From positions 1 through 8,139 of the forward strand of contig CATYHY010000055.1 in NCBI GenBank assembly GCA_958407085.1: a DNA stretch of 8,139 bases, written 5' to 3'. The notes beneath the pieces were generated by a model. That model was given only the letters and a program-made list of their open reading frames with translations, searched no databases and was not told where the DNA came from. Position 1 is the stretch's first letter, and every line of letters starts with the position of its first letter. This DNA comes from an uncultured Collinsella sp. (GTDB lineage: Bacteria; Actinomycetota; Coriobacteriia; Coriobacteriales; Coriobacteriaceae). Positions 4,970-8,139 of this stretch are shown here, one piece after another. Position numbers and translations under genes: made by a program.

Positions 4970-7441
4970 CTATTGCGGTGCGACCTGTGCGAGGCGGGTG
5001 CGTGCGACTGCCGCCTGACCGTAGGCGATGCAGCCGTCGTTGACGGGTACGGAGTGAGGAACCAAGACAGTGAGACCCATGCTTTTGAGCTCGCGGGTGA
5101 GGAGCTGGAGCAAAAGTCGGTTCATGAACACGCCACCCGAGAGCGCGACGGTATCGATGCCTTCGCGCGCACAGATTTCGCGTGCGATTCGTGCCGAAGA
5201 GCGCGCGATGGCGATATGGAAGTCGAGCGCGAGCCTGCCGGCGGGTACGCCGGCCCTGATTCCCTCCAAAAGCGCCTCAATAAGCGATCTGGAGTTTAGA
5301 ACATGGCAGGCGTCCGGACGGGATGATTTGGTTACGGAAAAGCCCGCTATATTTCCGGTGGGGCAGGCGCTTTCACTGCTGAGCGCGCGCCAGGCGGCGG
5401 CTTCGAGTTCTATGGCGGGTTCGCCCTCGTAGGTTGCCTTGTCGCAGATGCCCAGAATTGCTGCCGCGGCATCAAAGAGACGCCCCATGCTGCTGGTACG
5501 CGGGCTGTTGATGCCGCGCTCGATCATGGTGGTTGTCACGCTGCGCGTTTGCTCGTCGAGGCTGTCCAAAAGCCGCGCGGCACCTGGGTGCTCGAGCAGG
5601 CCGAGCTCACTGAGCAGGGCAAAGGCGTTGCGGCGGGCGTCGCGCACGGAGGCTGCCCCGCCGGGGAGCGCCCAGGTGCGCAAATGCGCGGCGCGCTCAA
5701 AGCCGCCAAGGCTGGCAACAAGAAACTCGCCGCCCCAAATGGTCCCATCGGTGCCGGCGCCGGTGCCGTCAAAGGCGATGCCAAGGACACGCGCGTCGGT
5801 TGTAAGCTGGCCCGCGGCGATGGCCTCGGCCATTACGCTCGCGATATGCGCATGATGGTGCTGCATCTCGACGAGCGGCAGATTACATTTTCGCGCCTGC
5901 TCGCGCGCCCACTGGCCCGATAGATAGCTGGGGTGTAAATCGCAGGCCAAGGCGGCGGGCGCCAAATCAAAGAGATCTTCCAAGCGCGTGCGCGCAGCGT
6001 TCCAGGCATCGAAGGTCCCGCCGTTTTCAACATCGCCGATATGCTGCGACACAAAACAGGTTGCCTCGCCGTTCGTCCCTTCACGCGTGAGCGCAATCGT
6101 GGCCTTTTGTTGCGGCCCGCAGGCGAGTACGCAGGACGGAGCGCCGTCGAGCGCCGGCAACGGCAGCGGCTGGGGTGCATATCCGCGAGCGCGGCGCACG
6201 GGCATAACGGCGCCGTCAACCACGCGCACCACGGAATCGTCATAGCGCGAGAGGATCGCGCGGTCGTTGCCGAGCAGCGCGTCGGCAATGCCGGCGGCAA
6301 CGAGGCGTTCCCAGGCAAGATCGTCATCGGTCTCGATGGGCTCTTCGCTCAGGTTGCCGCTGGTCATGACGAGCGCGTGCATACCGTGCGACGCGGCAGC
6401 TGCAAGCAGAAGATGCTGAAGCGGGGTGTAGGGGAGCATAACGCCAAGCTCGGGCAGGTCGTGCGCGACGGACGGTGCGAGTACGAGGGCGTCGGGAGAA
6501 TCGCCGTTGCCCTCGCCGACAGTGCGCCGGCGCAGCAGCACAATGGGACGGATACTGCCGGCGAGAAGCTCGCGCTCAGCGTCGTCGATATGGCACAGGC
6601 GCCCGGCATCGGCAAGACTGCGCACCATGACGGCAAGTGGTTTGTTACTGCGGCGTTTGCGATGGCGCAACTCGGCCACCGCCTGCTCGTTGGCAGCATC
6701 ACAGGCTAGATGGAATCCGCCCAGGCCCTTGATGGCGACGACGCCACCGCTGGCCAGCAGCTCAACACAGCGCTCGATGATGGCGTCGCTGGCCTCGCGT
6801 GTGGTGCCGACGGCCGGTGTTGCGGACGAATTCCCGCACGCATCGCCGTTCACAGCCTCACGCCACGTAATATGCGGCCCGCAATCAAAGCAGGCATCGG
6901 GCTGCGCGTGAAAACGCCGGTCGAGCGGATTGGCATACTCCGCGGCACACTCGGGGCACATGGGAAAACGGTCCATCGAGGTAGCCGCTCGATCGTAAGG
7001 CAGCGAGCGGATGATGGTAAAGCGCGGTCCGCAGTTAGTGCAGTTGATAAAGGGGTAGTGATAGCGTCGGTCGGCGGGATCGAACAACTCGCGCAGACAA
7101 TCGTCGCAGGTGGCGATATCGGGCGAGACGAGCGTCGTGTGCGCGGTCTGGTCCTGCGACGCCACAATGTGAAAGCCCTGCTCATCGGCAGTGCTCCAGC
7201 CGCCAGGCTCCAAATCCGCAATATCGACTCGCTCAACGCGGGCCGCCGCGGGCGCATGCTCAGAAAGCGCGGCAACAAAAGCATCGAGCGCATCGGCCGG
7301 AGCGTGCGCCTCGATATGCACGCCGTCGCCCGCGTTGAGCACCCAGCCGCAAATGCCGTGCGCCATGGCCTCGCGATACACAAACGGTCGCATGCCAACG
7401 CCCTGCACAATGCCCGTTACATGGATATGCGCATGTCGCAT
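4970..7441 (-). CDS. hypF: Carbamoyltransferase HypF
   Basis: The product has 823 residues, longer than the roughly 750 of E. coli HypF. It turns carbamoyl phosphate and ATP into a carbamoyl adenylate and transfers the carbamoyl group to the HypE cysteine. Domains in order: acylphosphatase (about 1-92, VQGVGMRPF with catalytic Arg18, and Asn36); two zinc fingers with cysteines 112/115, 134/137, 162/165 and 184/187 in the exact family spacing; a YrdC-like domain (about 215-410, KRRSNKPLAVM); and a Kae1-like carbamoyltransferase domain (about 435-823, HHHAH at 528-532, AFDGTGAGTDG, LSGGVFMN, VNDG). Extra length includes an insert around 193-215 before the YrdC domain. I chose the ATG at 7441 because of the ribosome binding site next to it and because the acylphosphatase domain begins there; an in-frame ATG at 7504 would overlap nikR. 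Confidence 0.97.
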   Translation of the reverse strand: MRHAHIHVTGIVQGVGMRPFVYREAMAHGICGWVLNAGDGVHIEAHAPADALDAFVAALSEHAPAAARVERVDIADLEPGGWSTADEQGFHIVASQDQTAHTTLVSPDIATCDDCLRELFDPADRRYHYPFINCTNCGPRFTIIRSLPYDRAATSMDRFPMCPECAAEYANPLDRRFHAQPDACFDCGPHITWREAVNGDACGNSSATPAVGTTREASDAIIERCVELLASGGVVAIKGLGGFHLACDAANEQAVAELRHRKRRSNKPLAVMVRSLADAGRLCHIDDAERELLAGSIRPIVLLRRRTVGEGNGDSPDALVLAPSVAHDLPELGVMLPYTPLQHLLLAAAASHGMHALVMTSGNLSEEPIETDDDLAWERLVAAGIADALLGNDRAILSRYDDSVVRVVDGAVMPVRRARGYAPQPLPLPALDGAPSCVLACGPQQKATIALTREGTNGEATCFVSQHIGDVENGGTFDAWNAARTRLEDLFDLAPAALACDLHPSYLSGQWAREQARKCNLPLVEMQHHHAHIASVMAEAIAAGQLTTDARVLGIAFDGTGAGTDGTIWGGEFLVASLGGFERAAHLRTWALPGGAASVRDARRNAFALLSELGLLEHPGAARLLDSLDEQTRSVTTTMIERGINSPRTSSMGRLFDAAAAILGICDKATYEGEPAIELEAAAWRALSSESACPTGNIAGFSVTKSSRPDACHVLNSRSLIEALLEGIRAGVPAGRLALDFHIAIARSSARIAREICAREGIDTVALSGGVFMNRLLLQLLTRELKSMGLTVLVPHSVPVNDGCIAYGQAAVARTRLAQVAPQ

Positions 7442-7446
7442 GCGAC

Positions 7447-7453
7447 CCTCCTT
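7447..7453 (-). promoter_or_regulatory. Ribosome binding site of hypF
   Basis: On the minus strand this reads AAGGAGG, 5 bases before the ATG at 7441. It is the strongest Shine-Dalgarno match in the operon and fixes the hypF start inside the 29-base gap after nikR. Confidence 0.85.
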
Positions 7454-7470
7454 CGTTGAAATGTGTGCTG

Positions 7471-7983
7471 TTACAGCCCCAGGCTCTGCTTGGTGGCGGC
7501 GCACGTGAGCTCGCCGTGCTTAACGCCGCGCAGGCCCAGCAGGCGGTCGGCTAGTTCGTAGACGCGCTCGCCGCGACCCTTGAGTGCCAGGATTTCCAAG
7601 CAGTTGTGGTGATCCAAATGCACGTGCATCGTCGATACGATCTCGTCGGTGTAGTCGTGCTGCACCTCGTCCAGGCGGCGCGTCAGATCGCCGGTGTGAT
7701 GGTCGTAGATCATGGTGAGCGACCCGATAACGTGCTCATCGGGCGTGCGCATCTGCTCTTTGGCGATTGAGGCGCGAATCAAATCGCGCACGGCCTCGGA
7801 GCGGTTGGCCACGTCGCCGCGGCGCCCGATCTGCTCGTCAAAACGGCGCAGCAGGTCGTCGGGTGCGGTAACCGAAAAACGGACCAGCTCGGAGCCGGAG
7901 CCACTACAGTGGCAGCCCGCGTCACCGTCCGCCCCGTGCGGATGCTCGTGCTCGTACCCGTAGCAGTGCTCGTGTTCGGCCAC
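7471..7983 (-). CDS. nikR: NikR-family nickel-responsive regulator with His/Cys-rich N-terminal extension
   Basis: The product has 170 residues; E. coli NikR has 133. Residues about 33-76 form the ribbon-helix-helix DNA-binding domain (VRFSVTAPDDLL and NRSEAVRDLIR). The rest is the ACT-like nickel domain. The four high-affinity nickel ligands of E. coli NikR (His76, His87, His89, Cys95) match His109, His120, His122 and Cys128 with identical spacing, so nickel sensing is well supported. The first 30 residues are additional and carry six histidines (4, 6, 12, 14, 16, 25) and three cysteines (7, 24, 26). The start is a GTG one base after the stop of the upstream gene with no strong ribosome binding site, so coupled translation is likely. 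No other start lies between it and the DNA-binding domain that I would prefer. Placed before hypF, it probably adjusts nickel uptake or hydrogenase genes to nickel supply. Confidence 0.93.
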   Translation of the reverse strand: MAEHEHCYGYEHEHPHGADGDAGCHCSGSGSELVRFSVTAPDDLLRRFDEQIGRRGDVANRSEAVRDLIRASIAKEQMRTPDEHVIGSLTMIYDHHTGDLTRRLDEVQHDYTDEIVSTMHVHLDHHNCLEILALKGRGERVYELADRLLGLRGVKHGELTCAATKQSLGL

Positions 7984-7984
7984 C

Positions 7985-8139
7985 TTACACCAGCTTCACG
8001 GAGCCGACGGAGTTGTGGTCGGCCTCGATGGCTTCCTCGTAGCCCTCGAGCGCGTCATGCGCCTCGTGGAGCGCGGCCATGGCGGCCTCGAGCTTGGCGC
8101 CGATGCGCTCCATGTCAAAATTCTCGGTCGCATGCAGCA
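7985..8139 (-). CDS. Unidentified protein, C-terminal fragment
   Basis: An open frame enters from the right edge and ends in TAA at 7985-7987, giving the last 50 residues of a protein. The visible part is acidic and helix-prone, rich in Glu and Ala, with a stretch from about residue 9 to 40 (MERIGAKLEAAMAALHEAHD) that could form an amphipathic or coiled-coil helix, and ends SVGSVKLV. I do not recognise the family; it does not look like the C-terminus of HypA or HypB. The stop is one base from the nikR GTG, so the two genes should be cotranscribed and translationally coupled. Confidence 0.7.
   Translation of the reverse strand, partial: LHATENFDMERIGAKLEAAMAALHEAHDALEGYEEAIEADHNSVGSVKLV

Noticed and set aside
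7442..7504. Longer HypF starting at the ATG at 7504
   Set aside because: It would overlap the nikR 3' end and add 21 residues before the acylphosphatase domain; AAGGAGG supports the start at 7441.

Overview
This is a GC-rich bacterial window with strong G/C preference at third codon positions. The mix of genes (PTS EIIA domain, a small acidic lipoprotein, a [NiFe]-hydrogenase maturation cluster with NikR) would suit a gut Coriobacteriia actinobacterium such as Collinsella. That placement is an inference from composition and gene style; no rRNA or other marker gene is present.

Left part, plus strand (1-1310): the 3' end of a sugar PTS permease gene, showing an Ala/Pro-rich linker followed by a complete EIIA-Glc-type domain. 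A good intrinsic terminator follows, then a candidate promoter and a 185-residue lipoprotein of unknown function.

Convergent gap (1311-1572): no gene. It holds two large palindromes. One is a roughly 100-bp imperfect palindrome whose core looks like the terminator of the lipoprotein gene. The other is a 59-bp palindrome bounded by GTAG/CTAC that resembles a REP/RAYT-type element.

Right part, minus strand (8139 down to 1573): a co-directional run reading unknown partial gene - nikR - hypF - hypC - hypD - hypE - HAD phosphatase. HypF makes the carbamoyl-derived group, HypE converts it to a thiocyanate on its C-terminal Cys, and HypC/HypD receive it and build the Fe(CN)2CO unit of the [NiFe] active site. 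All four maturases are intact and carry their diagnostic residues. HypA, HypB, the endopeptidase and the hydrogenase subunits are not in the window. NikR, a nickel-responsive ribbon-helix-helix repressor, lies directly upstream of hypF, so the operon probably carries its own nickel sensor. This NikR has an unusual His/Cys-rich N-terminal extension. Spacings are mostly tight (1-nt gap before nikR, 29 nt nikR-hypF, 1-nt overlap hypC-hypD). Larger gaps before hypC (131 nt), hypE (84 nt) and the HAD gene (105 nt) are where internal regulation could sit; the first two contain inverted repeats.

I see no CRISPR array, tRNA, rRNA, insertion sequence or defence system. The gene content is largely ordinary. 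The most unusual items are the NikR extension, the hypD-hypE stem-loop and the two intergenic palindromes.
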